From NCBI GenBank assembly GCA_031281345.1, contig JAITFN010000056.1, forward strand, positions 1 through 47,409: a stretch of DNA of 47,409 nucleotides, in the 5' to 3' direction. Below are positions 7,355-16,982 of the stretch, in pieces. The stretch's first letter is position 1, and every line of letters starts with the position of its first letter. The DNA is from Candidatus Fibrimonadaceae bacterium (lineage in GTDB: Bacteria > Fibrobacterota > Fibrobacteria > Fibrobacterales > Fibrobacteraceae). A program made the translations under genes and the position numbers. Below the pieces are notes generated by a model. The model did no database searches, had not been told where the DNA came from, and saw only the letters and a program-made list of their open reading frames with translations.

Positions 7355-9459
7355 ATGACGTTTCAATAATACCAGCTCCTGTTGCGGCTCAAATTTCAGG
7401 CCCAGGTTCTTTTTTTGGTTCTTGCCAAATTGCTTCTGGCAATTTTGAAGATATATTAAGTGCCGCGTCTGAAGGCATTATGCAAGATGTTGTACCTGCT
7501 GAACTTCCTGCAACAAACTGCGATTCAGAAAATTTGGCAGAGCAACCTGCTCTCTTAGATTTTGATTTTCAGGATTTTAACAAAAACGAAGTGTTAATGC
7601 AGTTGCAGCAAATACTCGGTGAAGATGCTGGAACAGAAGCATTTAAACGCATAATAAATTTGCTTGAAAAAGGTTCTCTTTCTGTGCAAACAGATACCAT
7701 TGACTGGGATAAAGATACCTTTGAGGAATTAACGTTATCGCTTTTGGAAAGGCTTGATTTGGCAATAAAACAGATTGCAAAGATATCCGGTGATGTACAA
7801 AGCAATGAAGTACAAAGTGGTGATGTGCAAGAGCGTGAAAATGAAAATAATTTTGATATTGAAAAGTTTTTTAACTTGCTCAGGGATTTATTGAAAGTTG
7901 GGCTGATAACTCCAGAGGAGTATGAAACTGTCTTGAAAAATCCCGAAGAATCTTCTTTGCCAGAACTTTTGGGAGAGCTTAAAAAAGAAGCTACGGAATT
8001 GGTTGAAAAACTTGAAAATGTTGAAACAGAACAGATTGAGCAACCCGGATATGCAGAAGAACCAAAACAAGTAGAGCAACCAAAGCAGCAAGCCGAGCAA
8101 CCAAGGCAAACTGAACAACCGAGGCAAGTTGAACATTCCAAGCATCAAGCTGAACAACCCAGGCAAACTGAACAACATTGGAGAGCAGAACGTCCTAGAC
8201 AAACAGAAGAACCAAAGCAAGTCGAACAGCTTGGGCAAGTAGAACAATTCAAACAACCGAGGCAAGTAGAGCAACCTAGGCAAACTGAACGTCCAATTCA
8301 AGCGGAGCAGTACAGGCAATTTGAAGGAGCAAGGCAGGCAGAGCAACCTAGGCAACAAATTTGGCAAACTGATATATTCAGTCAGGTAGAACAATTTTCG
8401 CAAGTAGACCAACCGCAATCCAAGCAGGCAGACCAACCTATATATGCGGAATATACAGAGCAACCAAACTTGGCACAAGCTAAACAAATCGAACCATTGC
8501 TAGAAGAATTACGTGTTATTAGCGCAGAAATGGAAATGGGAACCGAGCCAAAAGATAAGGCTAAATTTTACGAGCTGGTTAATAATCTGCTGGAAAAAGG
8601 CTTGATAAATGAGCAAGATTTGAAAAATGTTGTAAAGATGCCAGAAACAACAGACGATGAAAGCAGTTCTCCAATTGAGCCAATTTCTAAAAATGAGAAA
8701 AGCGAGAAAAACGATTCAGAAAAAATAGAACCTGCTATTGTTAAGAATGCTTTTGAGAAAATTTGGACAAATATTGAAAGCGAAAATAAAGTGGAAAAAA
8801 GAAACATATTTTCGAAATTCAGAGAAATTGTTGAATCAAGAAGCATAAGCACAAGCGGTGAAAAAATAGATTTTAAACACGCAAAGGTGGAAGTAGAAGT
8901 TCGCGCTGTTTGGGATGCTGGTGATTTAAAGATAGAAACTGTTAATCCAAAAACTGGTGAAAAGCTGCAAAGCGTTCCTGTGGCAAATTCGCACAGAATG
9001 CAAGAGAGAATACACGAATTTGAAGTTGTTCGTCAAGTTGTAGCACAAGCAAAATTCATAACAACTCCCACAGGAGAACAGAAACTTACAATGCAGCTTC
9101 GTCCTGAGCATTTGGGGCAAATGAATTTGCGCATTGTTTTGAATAACGGAGAAATGCAAATTCACGCACGTGTTGAAAGCATAACGGCACAAGCCGCATT
9201 AGAAAGCCATATTGGGCTTTTGCGCGAGGGTTTGGAAAAGCAAGGAATAAATTTAGATAGGCTGGAAGTTTCTGTTGAGCAAAGAGACAGGCAAGATGCT
9301 TTCTCTTTGGCAGAGAGAAATGAACAGCAAGAAAAGCATGGCAAGGGCAAACACCACCATCACAACAAAGAAATGCACTTGGCTGTTTCGGTAAAAAACG
9401 ATGAGAATTCCGATACAGGCCGGAGACTGGGTTACAACACAATGGAGTATTTAGCATAA
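7351..9459 (+). CDS. fliK: Flagellar hook-length control protein
   Basis: 702 aa. FliK measures hook length and switches export specificity of the flagellar secretion system. The C-terminal Flg_hook domain (about 550-650) is clear: QKLTMQLRPEHLGQMNLRI, then a strand with Met-Gln-Ile-His, and LREGLEKQGINLDRLEVSV. Ahead of it is a low-complexity stretch (about 227-377) built of EQPRQ/EQPKQ-like units, unusually long and Gln/Pro/Glu rich, which probably acts as the flexible ruler. Residues 655-690 carry a His-rich tract (GKGKHHHHNKEMH). Start at ATG 7351, with GGAAGGA seven bases upstream, in preference to the in-frame TTG at 7336. Nine bases separate it from flgD. Confidence 0.88.
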   Translation: MNDVSIIPAPVAAQISGPGSFFGSCQIASGNFEDILSAASEGIMQDVVPAELPATNCDSENLAEQPALLDFDFQDFNKNEVLMQLQQILGEDAGTEAFKRIINLLEKGSLSVQTDTIDWDKDTFEELTLSLLERLDLAIKQIAKISGDVQSNEVQSGDVQERENENNFDIEKFFNLLRDLLKVGLITPEEYETVLKNPEESSLPELLGELKKEATELVEKLENVETEQIEQPGYAEEPKQVEQPKQQAEQPRQTEQPRQVEHSKHQAEQPRQTEQHWRAERPRQTEEPKQVEQLGQVEQFKQPRQVEQPRQTERPIQAEQYRQFEGARQAEQPRQQIWQTDIFSQVEQFSQVDQPQSKQADQPIYAEYTEQPNLAQAKQIEPLLEELRVISAEMEMGTEPKDKAKFYELVNNLLEKGLINEQDLKNVVKMPETTDDESSSPIEPISKNEKSEKNDSEKIEPAIVKNAFEKIWTNIESENKVEKRNIFSKFREIVESRSISTSGEKIDFKHAKVEVEVRAVWDAGDLKIETVNPKTGEKLQSVPVANSHRMQERIHEFEVVRQVVAQAKFITTPTGEQKLTMQLRPEHLGQMNLRIVLNNGEMQIHARVESITAQAALESHIGLLREGLEKQGINLDRLEVSVEQRDRQDAFSLAERNEQQEKHGKGKHHHHNKEMHLAVSVKNDENSDTGRRLGYNTMEYLA

Positions 9460-9468
9460 GGAGGCTTT

Positions 9469-10551
9469 ATGGCTGCTGTTACTGGTTACAATAGTTTATT
9501 CGACCTTGAGCACAAACCTGAGGTGCGCAAGGTATCTGCTTCTGCTTCTGGCGGTGAGAAAGTTGTGAACGAAGGAGATACCAAGCTATTTAAAGGAAAA
9601 GATGAAATGGGCAAAGAATCGTTTTTGAATTTGCTCGTGGCACAGCTAAAATATCAAGATCCGCTTAATCCGGCGGAAGATACACAGTTTGTATCGCAGC
9701 TCGCTCAATTCTCGCAACTTGAATTTACGCAAAATTCTACGCAGGCAATTTCTACGCTCGCAAGCAGTATGCAGGCATTTATGGAAATGCAGACTTTGCA
9801 GGCACAGAGTATAACCAATGCCAGTGCAACTCCGCTTTTGGGCAAAGATGTTCGCGTTATGGAAGCCGTTATTGACTATAAAAGCGGCGGAAGGGAGTTT
9901 AATATTCATTTGCTTGAAGGAAACAAAAATGGAACTGTTGTTATTAAAGACAAAGAAGGTAAAACCGTTGCTGAATTGGAAATTGCAGCAGAAAGCAGCA
10001 AAGGCGGCGATGTAAAGGTGAAGTGGGATGGCAAAGATACAGAAACCAAGAATTTGGTACTCAGCGGGCAATACTCCATTGAAGTTATGGATTCATCTGG
10101 CTTAAAAAATGCAGGTTATGCATATCAAGAGGGTTCGGTGAGCGGAGTTAGCTTTAGCCAAAGCGGTGCTGGTTTAACAATAAACGGACTGCAATACGGA
10201 CTTGGATACTTGGTGAGCGTAGCAGAAGATGGCAAAAAGCCAAGCGGTGGTTCTTCTTCAAGCAATCCTGATAGCAAGATGTCTGATGATGTTATGAAGA
10301 AAATAGCAACCATCATGAAGTCTAAAGATGACAAATTTGCAATAGAGAATATAGCCAAAGTTCTCGGTTGGAAAGACGCAGAGACAGACGGAGATCCTCA
10401 AGATTATGAAGGAGTGGTTGAGATTGTTGAGATTCTGAACAAGCCCGGAATAAAAGACGAAGAGATAATAAAGAAGCTAGCCGAAATTCTTGGAAAAGAA
10501 GATGAGGAGTATGCAGAGATACTAAAGAAGGTAAAGGATACTTTGGGTTAA
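9469..10551 (+). CDS. flgD: Flagellar hook-capping protein with an extra C-terminal domain
   Basis: 360 aa, preceded by AAGGAGG. FlgD caps the growing hook and lets FlgE subunits assemble. The conserved N-terminal block FLNLLVAQLKYQDPLNPAEDTQFVSQLAQFS lies at about 43-73; the middle is a FlgD Ig/tudor region (LLGKDVRVMEA, KVKWDGKDTETKNLVLSGQYSIEV). Typical FlgD ends near 220-260 aa. Here a Ser-rich hinge (about residues 257-265, GGSSSSNPDS) leads to an added acidic, helical tail of about 95 residues with two WKDAE/EILGKEDEE-like units. The tail is not explained by the family. Confidence 0.9.
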   Translation: MAAVTGYNSLFDLEHKPEVRKVSASASGGEKVVNEGDTKLFKGKDEMGKESFLNLLVAQLKYQDPLNPAEDTQFVSQLAQFSQLEFTQNSTQAISTLASSMQAFMEMQTLQAQSITNASATPLLGKDVRVMEAVIDYKSGGREFNIHLLEGNKNGTVVIKDKEGKTVAELEIAAESSKGGDVKVKWDGKDTETKNLVLSGQYSIEVMDSSGLKNAGYAYQEGSVSGVSFSQSGAGLTINGLQYGLGYLVSVAEDGKKPSGGSSSSNPDSKMSDDVMKKIATIMKSKDDKFAIENIAKVLGWKDAETDGDPQDYEGVVEIVEILNKPGIKDEEIIKKLAEILGKEDEEYAEILKKVKDTLG

Positions 10552-10555
10552 AAAA

Positions 10556-11221
10556 GTGCTTCCCCTGCTTTCGCTATGCAATAAATCCTCGCTTTGGGTT
10601 TATGAGAATTTGACAAAAATTCTGAGAACCCACGAAGAAGGCGGAAACACGTGTTTTGGATTAACAATGCGTTTGCACGGTGAGCTTGTGAAGTTGGGAT
10701 ATTCTCCCAAACTTCTGCTCGGTCATAAAAAGCACATAAAAAACGCGCATTGCGCTCTTAGCATTGTTGATAATGGAACAGAGCTTTTTTTAGACCCAGG
10801 CTACCTTATTTTTGATCCCCTCCCCATCCCCCCAGATATTCCGCAGCAAAACAAAACCGTATTTCCCTTGCAGCCAAATTGGGTACGCTTAGAAAGAGAA
10901 GGCGAAAATCTTTGCCTTTGGACAGGCGTTGCAAACGAGGCAGCAAAATTCCGCTTTTATTTTCCGCTGGGTGGCTGTACAATGGAAGAATTCAACCTCG
11001 CTTGGGAAGAGAGCTACACAGGCGAATCTATGAAATATTTGGTGTTCAACAAACTGGATAAAAAAACTGCTACTCAATATTATTACCAAAACGGAAAACT
11101 TTTGATAAGAACTCCAAGTGGTTCAACTCAGAGAAAACTTGAAGGCAAGGAAGGTGTAGAAATTTTGTCTGGGATGTTTGGGCTCCCGAGGGGGTTGTTA
11201 GAGGGGCATTTGGTAAAATAG
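10556..11221 (+). CDS. Arylamine N-acetyltransferase/transglutaminase-like protein
   Basis: 221 aa, GTG start four bases after the flgD stop. A Cys-His-Asp triad can be read in order with the spacing of the NAT/transglutaminase fold: Cys33 in GGNTCFGLT, His65 in NAHCALSI, Asp80 in FLDPGY. The N-terminal part is shorter than in true arylamine N-acetyltransferases (about 270 aa), so the substrate is open. No Shine-Dalgarno is visible, and the next in-frame Met is too far in. The last part of the gene (11114-11202) is present again at 22603-22691, beyond the CRISPR array, where it ends in a different C-terminus (DRYF instead of EGHLVK). Function inferred only from fold motifs. Confidence 0.6.
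   Translation: MLPLLSLCNKSSLWVYENLTKILRTHEEGGNTCFGLTMRLHGELVKLGYSPKLLLGHKKHIKNAHCALSIVDNGTELFLDPGYLIFDPLPIPPDIPQQNKTVFPLQPNWVRLEREGENLCLWTGVANEAAKFRFYFPLGGCTMEEFNLAWEESYTGESMKYLVFNKLDKKTATQYYYQNGKLLIRTPSGSTQRKLEGKEGVEILSGMFGLPRGLLEGHLVK
11114..11202 (+). repeat. Left copy of the 89-bp direct repeat bracketing the CRISPR-Cas island
   Basis: Identical to 22603-22691 except for one base (G at 11118, A at 22607). This copy is inside the 3' end of the NAT-like gene and keeps its frame. Outside these limits the two flanks diverge at once. The two copies are 11,489 bases apart, with cas9, cas1, cas2, mcrBC remnants, tracrRNA and the array in between. Confidence 0.95.
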
Positions 11222-11238
11222 ATTTCTATTTTACTTGT

Positions 11239-14200
11239 ATGAAAAAGATATTAGGACTTGATTTAGGGACAAATAGCATTGGGTGGGTGCTGGTAGAGCA
11301 AGATTTTGATGCGAAAATCGGCAAAATTTTAGGTAAGGGCATTCGAATTATTCCAATGAGTCAGGAAGTTTTAGATAATTTTGGTGGTGGAAACCCATCA
11401 AAATCTCAAACAGCTGAACGTACGGACTTCCGGAAAACAAGGCGGTTACGTGAACGTCATCTTTTACGCCGTGAGCGTTTGCATCGGGTATTGAATATTT
11501 TGAATTTTTTACCGAAACATTATGCTAGTCAGATTGATTTTGAGAAGCGGTTAGGGCAATTTTTAGATGAAAAGGAACCAAAAATTGCGTGGAAAGAAAT
11601 TTGGAATGAACAGAAAAATAAAAATGATTTTGAATTTATATTTCAAAAATCATTTTACGAAATGGTTGATGATTTTAAAGCAAATGAACAAAATACTAAA
11701 ATTCCCTACGATTGGACAATTTATTATCTTCGTAAAAAAGCACTAACTAAAAAAATAGAAAAAGAAGAATTAGCTTGGATCATCTTGAATTTTAATCAAA
11801 AACGAGGCTATTATCAGTTACGTGGCGAAGAGGAAGAAGAAAATACAAATAAATTGGTAGAATTTCATTCTTTGAAAATTATTGATGTTGTTGCAGATGA
11901 AAAACCTAATAGCAAGGGAGAGACTTGGTATTCACTTCATTTAGAAAATGGTTGGATATATAGACGATCTAGCAAAATGCCTTTGTTTGATTGGAAGGAC
12001 AAAGTACGTGACTTTATTGTTACAACTGATTTGAATGATGATGGTACAATAAAAACGAATAAAGAGGGCGATGAAAAGCGTTCGTTTCGTGCGCCAAGTG
12101 AAGATGATTGGACTTTGTTAAAAAAGAAAACGGAAGCAGATATTGAATGTTCTCAAAAAAATGTTGGTACATACATTTACGAAACCTTATTAGAGAATCC
12201 GAACCAGAAAATACGAGGAAAATTAGTTCGTGCCATTGAGCGTAAATTTTATAAAGACGAATTAATTGCCATACTCGAAAAGCAAATAGAATTACAACCC
12301 GAATTATTTACAGAAGATTTATACAATGATTGCATTCGAGAATTGTATCGTAACAATGAAGTACATCAATTGGCTTTGAGCAAGCGAAATTTTGTGCATT
12401 TGTTTGTCAATGATATTATATTCTATCAGAGACCTTTAAAAAGCCAAAAATCCTCTATTGGAAATTGCACGTTGGAGTATCGAAAACATAAAGATAAAGA
12501 CGGAAATGAGATTAAAGAGTATTTAAAAGTAATTCCAAAATCTAATCCTTTGTATCAGGAGTTTCGTTTGTGGCAATGGCTTTTCAATCTTAAAATTTAT
12601 AAAAAAAATGATGATACAGATATAACAGAAAAATATATTACAAATATAACCGACAAAGAAAAGTTGTTCGATTTTTTAAATAGTCGGAAAGAAATTGACC
12701 AAAAAACTTTACTCAGACATTTTAAACTTAAGGAAAATACACACCGTTGGAACTTTGTGGAAGATAAAATTTATCCTTGTAATGAAACAAGAATACAAAT
12801 CAAAACACGATTAGCAAAAGTAAAAGATGTTTCCACTGATTTTTTAACTTCCGAAATTGAGCAAAAACTTTGGCATATAATCTATTCTGTTACAGATAAA
12901 AACGAGTTTGAAAAGGGATTGAAAACTTTTGCCGTTAAACACGATTTAGATGAAAATTCTTTTGTTGAAAATTTCAAGAAATTTCCTCCATTCAAAAGCG
13001 AATATGGTTCATTTTCCGAAAAAGCAATAAAAAAACTATTGCCTTTAATGCGTTTGGGTAAATATTGGAATTTAGAGTTGATTGATACGAAAACCAGAGA
13101 CAGAATCAGTAAGATTATTACAGGCGAATATGATGAAACTATAAAAAACCTTGTTCGAGATAAAGCAATCAATTTGAAATTTGAAAATGATTTTCAAGGT
13201 TTACAGTTATGGTTGGTACAGTATATTGTGTATAATCGGCACTCAGAATCAGCCAATGCTGATAAATGGAACTCTGTTGCCGATTTGGAAAAATATTTAG
13301 AAGAATTTAAACAACACTCTTTGCGCAATCCTATCGTTGAACAAGTAATTACGGAGACATTACGTGTGGTACGTGATATATGGAAAGAATACGGAGATTT
13401 TTCAGAAATTCATATAGAACTTGGTCGCGAAATGAAACATACGACAGAAGAACGCAAACGCCTTACAAACATAGTTACTGAAAATGAAAATACAAACCTT
13501 CGCATTAAAGCGTTAATTAAGGAGTTGGAAGGATATCCCGAGGTAAAAGATGTTCGCCCTTATTCACCCATTCAGCAAGAAAAATTGAAAATTTATGAAG
13601 AATACGCAGTATCTAATATAGAAGAAAATGATGCTGAAAAGGAATTTATTCAAAAAATTAGCAAAGTAGCACAGCCATCAAAATCTGAATTGCAGCGTTA
13701 TAAATTATGGCTTGAGCAGAAATATTGCTCGCCTTATACTGGACAAACAATTCCGCTTGGAAAATTATTTACTGAAGAATATCAGGTTGAACACATTATT
13801 CCGCAAAGCCGTTATTTTGACGATAGTTTGAGTAATAAAGTGATTTGCGAGGCGGCGGTTAATCAATTAAAAGATAAGCAACTTGGTTTGGAATTTATTA
13901 AAAATCATCATGGAGAAAAAATTGATTGTGGATCTGGGAAAAAGGTTGAAATATATTCGGAAGAAGCTTATCGATATTTTGTAAAAGAACATTATGCCAA
14001 AAATTACACAAAACGCAACAAACTTTTGTTGGAGGAAATTCCCGAAAAAATGATTGAACGGCAAATGAATGATACTCGTTATATCAGTAAATTTGTTTCT
14101 CAGCTTTTATCTAATATAGTTAGAGAAGACAAAAATGATGATGGTGTAAATTCAAAAAATCTTATTGCTGGTAACGGGAAAATTACAACAATTTTGAAAC

Positions 14201-15702
14201 GAGACTGGGGCTTGAATGAGGTTTGGAACGCTTTGATTTTGCCACGTTTCATACGAATGAATGAATTGACAAGTACTGAGAATTTTACTTCAAAAAATCA
14301 AGAAGGACATATAATTCCATCAATACCACTTGAATTATCAAAAGGTTTTCAAAAGAAACGCATTGATCACCGTCACCATGCTATGGATGCTTTGGTAATT
14401 GCTTGTGCTACACGAGATCACATAAATTTATTGAATAATCAATCTGCAAAATCTGAAAATTCAAGATACGATTTGCAATATAAACTGCGAAACACAGAAA
14501 AGAAAACATATTTTGATAAAAAGAAAAACAAACAAGTTACGCGAGATGTTTTCACAGAATTTAAAAAACCTTGGGACAAATTTACTGATGATGCACGAAA
14601 GGAATTGGAGAAAATTGTCATCAGTTTCAAACAAAACCTGCGCATAATTAATAAAACAACGAATAAATACTATGCTTATGACAATGGCAAAAAAATATTA
14701 AAAAAACAAGAAAAAGGAGATAGTAGGGTAATACGAAAGCCATTACATAAAGACACTATTTTTGCAAAAGTATACTTACTTAATGAAACAAGAGAAATGA
14801 CCCTTCAAAAGGCATTAGAAAAAGTAAAGGAATTAAAAGATATAAATATCATTGTAGAAAAAATGTTAAGGAAGAAAATAGCAGAATATTTTATAGAAAA
14901 TGATATTGATATTAACTTAGCGTTAAAAGATGAATATTTAAAAAGTAATCCAAGAATAAAAGTTTTTGAAATACAGACAGCAGTCCGTAAATCATTGGAT
15001 ACTTCATTTACAGAAAAAATAATCAAAGAATCTGTTACAGATATTGGCATACAAAAAATCCTTCTTAATCATTTGTTGATAGAAAAAAGCAACCCTGAAG
15101 TGGCATTTTCACCAGAAGGAATTGAAAAAATGAATAAAAATATCATTGAATTAAATGATAAAAAATATCACCAACCTATTTATAAAGTACGTAAATATGA
15201 ATCACTTGGTAATAAATTTCAAGTTGGAACTACGGGCAATAAGAGAGATAAATACGTTGAAGCAGAAAAGGGTACAAATTTATTTTTTGCTATTTATATG
15301 GATAAAAATGGCAAGCGTTTTTATGAGACTATTTCTTTAAATATTATAATAGAACGAATGAAACAAGGTTTAAATATTGTTCCTGAAAAAAATGATAAAG
15401 GAAATGAATTACTTTTTTATTTGTCTCCGAATGATTTGGTGTATGTACCAATGGAAAAAGAAAATGTACATACTATTGATTGGAATAATTTGGATAAGGA
15501 ACAGTTAAATAGAATTTATAAAATGGTGAGTTGTACAGGGAATCAATGTTTTTTCATTAGGCATAGTGTGGCAACGTCTATTGTTAATAAGGTAGAATTT
15601 TCTCCATTAAATAAAATGGAAAAAAGCATAGATGAGGTGATGATTAAAGAATGTTGTATCAAACTAAAAATTGGCCGTTTAGGAAATATAAAACAATTAT
15701 GA
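11239..15702 (+). CDS. cas9: CRISPR-associated endonuclease Cas9, type II-C
   Basis: 1487 aa, at the long end for II-C and like the Bacteroidota versions. RNA-guided double-strand DNA nuclease. RuvC-I: LGLDLGTNSIGW with Asp8. Arginine-rich bridge helix: RRLRERHLLRRERLHR (about 74-89). REC lobe to about 690. RuvC-II: EIHIELGRE with Glu727. HNH: VEHIIPQSRYFDDS with His852 and the following SNKVI Asn. RuvC-III: DHRHHAMDAL with His1047 and Asp1050. A long PAM-interacting C-terminal part (about 1060-1487) follows. All catalytic residues are present, so it should be active. The ATG is 17 bases after the previous stop, with no Shine-Dalgarno; its TGA overlaps the cas1 ATG. The gene is visibly more A/T-rich than the flagellar genes before it, a sign of transfer. 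Confidence 0.97.
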   Translation: MKKILGLDLGTNSIGWVLVEQDFDAKIGKILGKGIRIIPMSQEVLDNFGGGNPSKSQTAERTDFRKTRRLRERHLLRRERLHRVLNILNFLPKHYASQIDFEKRLGQFLDEKEPKIAWKEIWNEQKNKNDFEFIFQKSFYEMVDDFKANEQNTKIPYDWTIYYLRKKALTKKIEKEELAWIILNFNQKRGYYQLRGEEEEENTNKLVEFHSLKIIDVVADEKPNSKGETWYSLHLENGWIYRRSSKMPLFDWKDKVRDFIVTTDLNDDGTIKTNKEGDEKRSFRAPSEDDWTLLKKKTEADIECSQKNVGTYIYETLLENPNQKIRGKLVRAIERKFYKDELIAILEKQIELQPELFTEDLYNDCIRELYRNNEVHQLALSKRNFVHLFVNDIIFYQRPLKSQKSSIGNCTLEYRKHKDKDGNEIKEYLKVIPKSNPLYQEFRLWQWLFNLKIYKKNDDTDITEKYITNITDKEKLFDFLNSRKEIDQKTLLRHFKLKENTHRWNFVEDKIYPCNETRIQIKTRLAKVKDVSTDFLTSEIEQKLWHIIYSVTDKNEFEKGLKTFAVKHDLDENSFVENFKKFPPFKSEYGSFSEKAIKKLLPLMRLGKYWNLELIDTKTRDRISKIITGEYDETIKNLVRDKAINLKFENDFQGLQLWLVQYIVYNRHSESANADKWNSVADLEKYLEEFKQHSLRNPIVEQVITETLRVVRDIWKEYGDFSEIHIELGREMKHTTEERKRLTNIVTENENTNLRIKALIKELEGYPEVKDVRPYSPIQQEKLKIYEEYAVSNIEENDAEKEFIQKISKVAQPSKSELQRYKLWLEQKYCSPYTGQTIPLGKLFTEEYQVEHIIPQSRYFDDSLSNKVICEAAVNQLKDKQLGLEFIKNHHGEKIDCGSGKKVEIYSEEAYRYFVKEHYAKNYTKRNKLLLEEIPEKMIERQMNDTRYISKFVSQLLSNIVREDKNDDGVNSKNLIAGNGKITTILKRDWGLNEVWNALILPRFIRMNELTSTENFTSKNQEGHIIPSIPLELSKGFQKKRIDHRHHAMDALVIACATRDHINLLNNQSAKSENSRYDLQYKLRNTEKKTYFDKKKNKQVTRDVFTEFKKPWDKFTDDARKELEKIVISFKQNLRIINKTTNKYYAYDNGKKILKKQEKGDSRVIRKPLHKDTIFAKVYLLNETREMTLQKALEKVKELKDINIIVEKMLRKKIAEYFIENDIDINLALKDEYLKSNPRIKVFEIQTAVRKSLDTSFTEKIIKESVTDIGIQKILLNHLLIEKSNPEVAFSPEGIEKMNKNIIELNDKKYHQPIYKVRKYESLGNKFQVGTTGNKRDKYVEAEKGTNLFFAIYMDKNGKRFYETISLNIIIERMKQGLNIVPEKNDKGNELLFYLSPNDLVYVPMEKENVHTIDWNNLDKEQLNRIYKMVSCTGNQCFFIRHSVATSIVNKVEFSPLNKMEKSIDEVMIKECCIKLKIGRLGNIKQL

Positions 15703-16616
15703 TTAAACAAACTCTTTCCTTTTCCAATCCAGCATATTTGAGCACATCAAATGCCCAGCTTGTAATTAAAACTCCAGAAACTACCACCACCCGCCCAATA
15801 GAAGACATAGGTGTAATAATTTTAGACAATTCACAAATAACAATCACACAAAACGCGATGATGTTCTTGTTGGAAAATAATATCGCTCTTATAACCTGCA
15901 ACGCAAAACATATACCTGTTGGAATGTTCTTAAATCTTGACGGCAACACATTGCAAAGCAACCGATTTCAAACTCAAATAGAAGCCAGCGAACCTCTAAA
16001 AAAATCACTCTGGCAACAAACTGTACAGGCAAAAATTTTAAATCAGGCGGCAGTATTAAAACAATTTGGCAAAGATGTTAAAAGAATGGAATATTTGGCA
16101 AGAACAGTGAATAGCGGAGATACAAATAATTGCGAAGCACAGGCTGCGAATTATTATTGGAAAATAATTTTTGAAGATTATATAAAGGATTTTATTCGTT
16201 CACGAGAAGGCGAGCCTCCAAATAATCTCCTAAATTATGGATATGCAGTAGTCAGGGCTGCAACTGCCCGTGCTCTTGTAGGTTCAGGGCTTTTACCCAC
16301 TTTTGGAATTTTTCATAAAAACCAATATAATGCCTATTGCTTGGCAGACGACATTATGGAACCATATCGTCCATATATTGATTTAGCAGTTGCCGAAAAA
16401 CTAGCAGATGGTTTATTCGTTGGCGAAAATTTAGAATTAAACTCAAATATCAAAAAATGCCTGCTAACAGTACTTGAATGTGATTGCCATTTTGAACGCG
16501 AAAAAAGCCCAATGCTAGTTGCTTTAACTCGTACGGCTGCATCTCTTATAGCTTGTTTTGAAGGCAAAAAGAAAAAAATTCTTTACCCGAAAATTTATGA
16601 ATCTAAGCGCCCTTAA
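15699..16616 (+). CDS. cas1: CRISPR integrase Cas1, type II
   Basis: 305 aa. With Cas2 it inserts new spacers at the array end. The metal-binding residues are visible: Glu146 in NCEAQAANYYW, His206 in GIFHKNQYN, and Asp217/Glu221 in ADDIMEPYRP. The N-terminal beta domain carries RPIEDIGVIILDNSQITIT. I chose ATG 15699, which overlaps the cas9 stop as ATGA, rather than an upstream ATG in frame at 15651 that would lie inside cas9. The cas2 start overlaps its end by 20 bases. There is no csn2 or cas4, which defines subtype II-C. Confidence 0.97.
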   Translation: MIKQTLSFSNPAYLSTSNAQLVIKTPETTTTRPIEDIGVIILDNSQITITQNAMMFLLENNIALITCNAKHIPVGMFLNLDGNTLQSNRFQTQIEASEPLKKSLWQQTVQAKILNQAAVLKQFGKDVKRMEYLARTVNSGDTNNCEAQAANYYWKIIFEDYIKDFIRSREGEPPNNLLNYGYAVVRAATARALVGSGLLPTFGIFHKNQYNAYCLADDIMEPYRPYIDLAVAEKLADGLFVGENLELNSNIKKCLLTVLECDCHFEREKSPMLVALTRTAASLIACFEGKKKKILYPKIYESKRP

Positions 16617-16935
16617 TCAGTACCGAGTTATGTGGATAATGGTATTTTTTGATTTGCCAACCGAGACCAAAGAGGACAGGCGGCGGCATTCTCAATTCAG
16701 GAAAGACCTGCTCAAAGACGGCTTTACTATGGGTCAGTTATCCGTTTACTGGCGGCATTGCGCAAGCAAAGAAAATATGGAAGTCCATATTGAACGTGTG
16801 AAAAATTTTTTGCAACCAAACGGTAAGGTTTGTATTTTGCATCTAACGGATAAGCAATTCAGTGCTATGCAGATTTTCTATGGCAAGAAAGACAAAGTTC
16901 CGCCTGTGGGACCTGTGCAGTTGGAGATGTTTTGA
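16597..16935 (+). CDS. cas2: CRISPR-associated protein Cas2
   Basis: 112 aa when started at ATG 16597 (MNLSALNQYRVMWIMVFFDLP). An upstream in-frame ATG at 16558 would add 13 basic residues and overlap cas1 more deeply, so it is less likely. Ferredoxin-like fold; the conserved Asp is in VFFDLPTETKEDRR, followed by FRKDLLKDGFTMGQLSVYWRHCAS, all typical of type II-C Cas2. Structural partner of Cas1 in spacer acquisition. Last intact gene of the cas operon; the next genes are decayed mcrBC. Confidence 0.96.
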   Translation: MNLSALNQYRVMWIMVFFDLPTETKEDRRRHSQFRKDLLKDGFTMGQLSVYWRHCASKENMEVHIERVKNFLQPNGKVCILHLTDKQFSAMQIFYGKKDKVPPVGPVQLEMF

Positions 16936-16982
16936 CGGGAATTTTCTATATTTCTAATAAATTTGTAGATATAGAGAAATTT

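Noticed and set aside
7888-8487. Long minus-strand frame under fliK
   Set aside because: It is the antisense of the EQPRQ repeat, Leu/Phe/Cys-rich with no start signal; a shadow of fliK.
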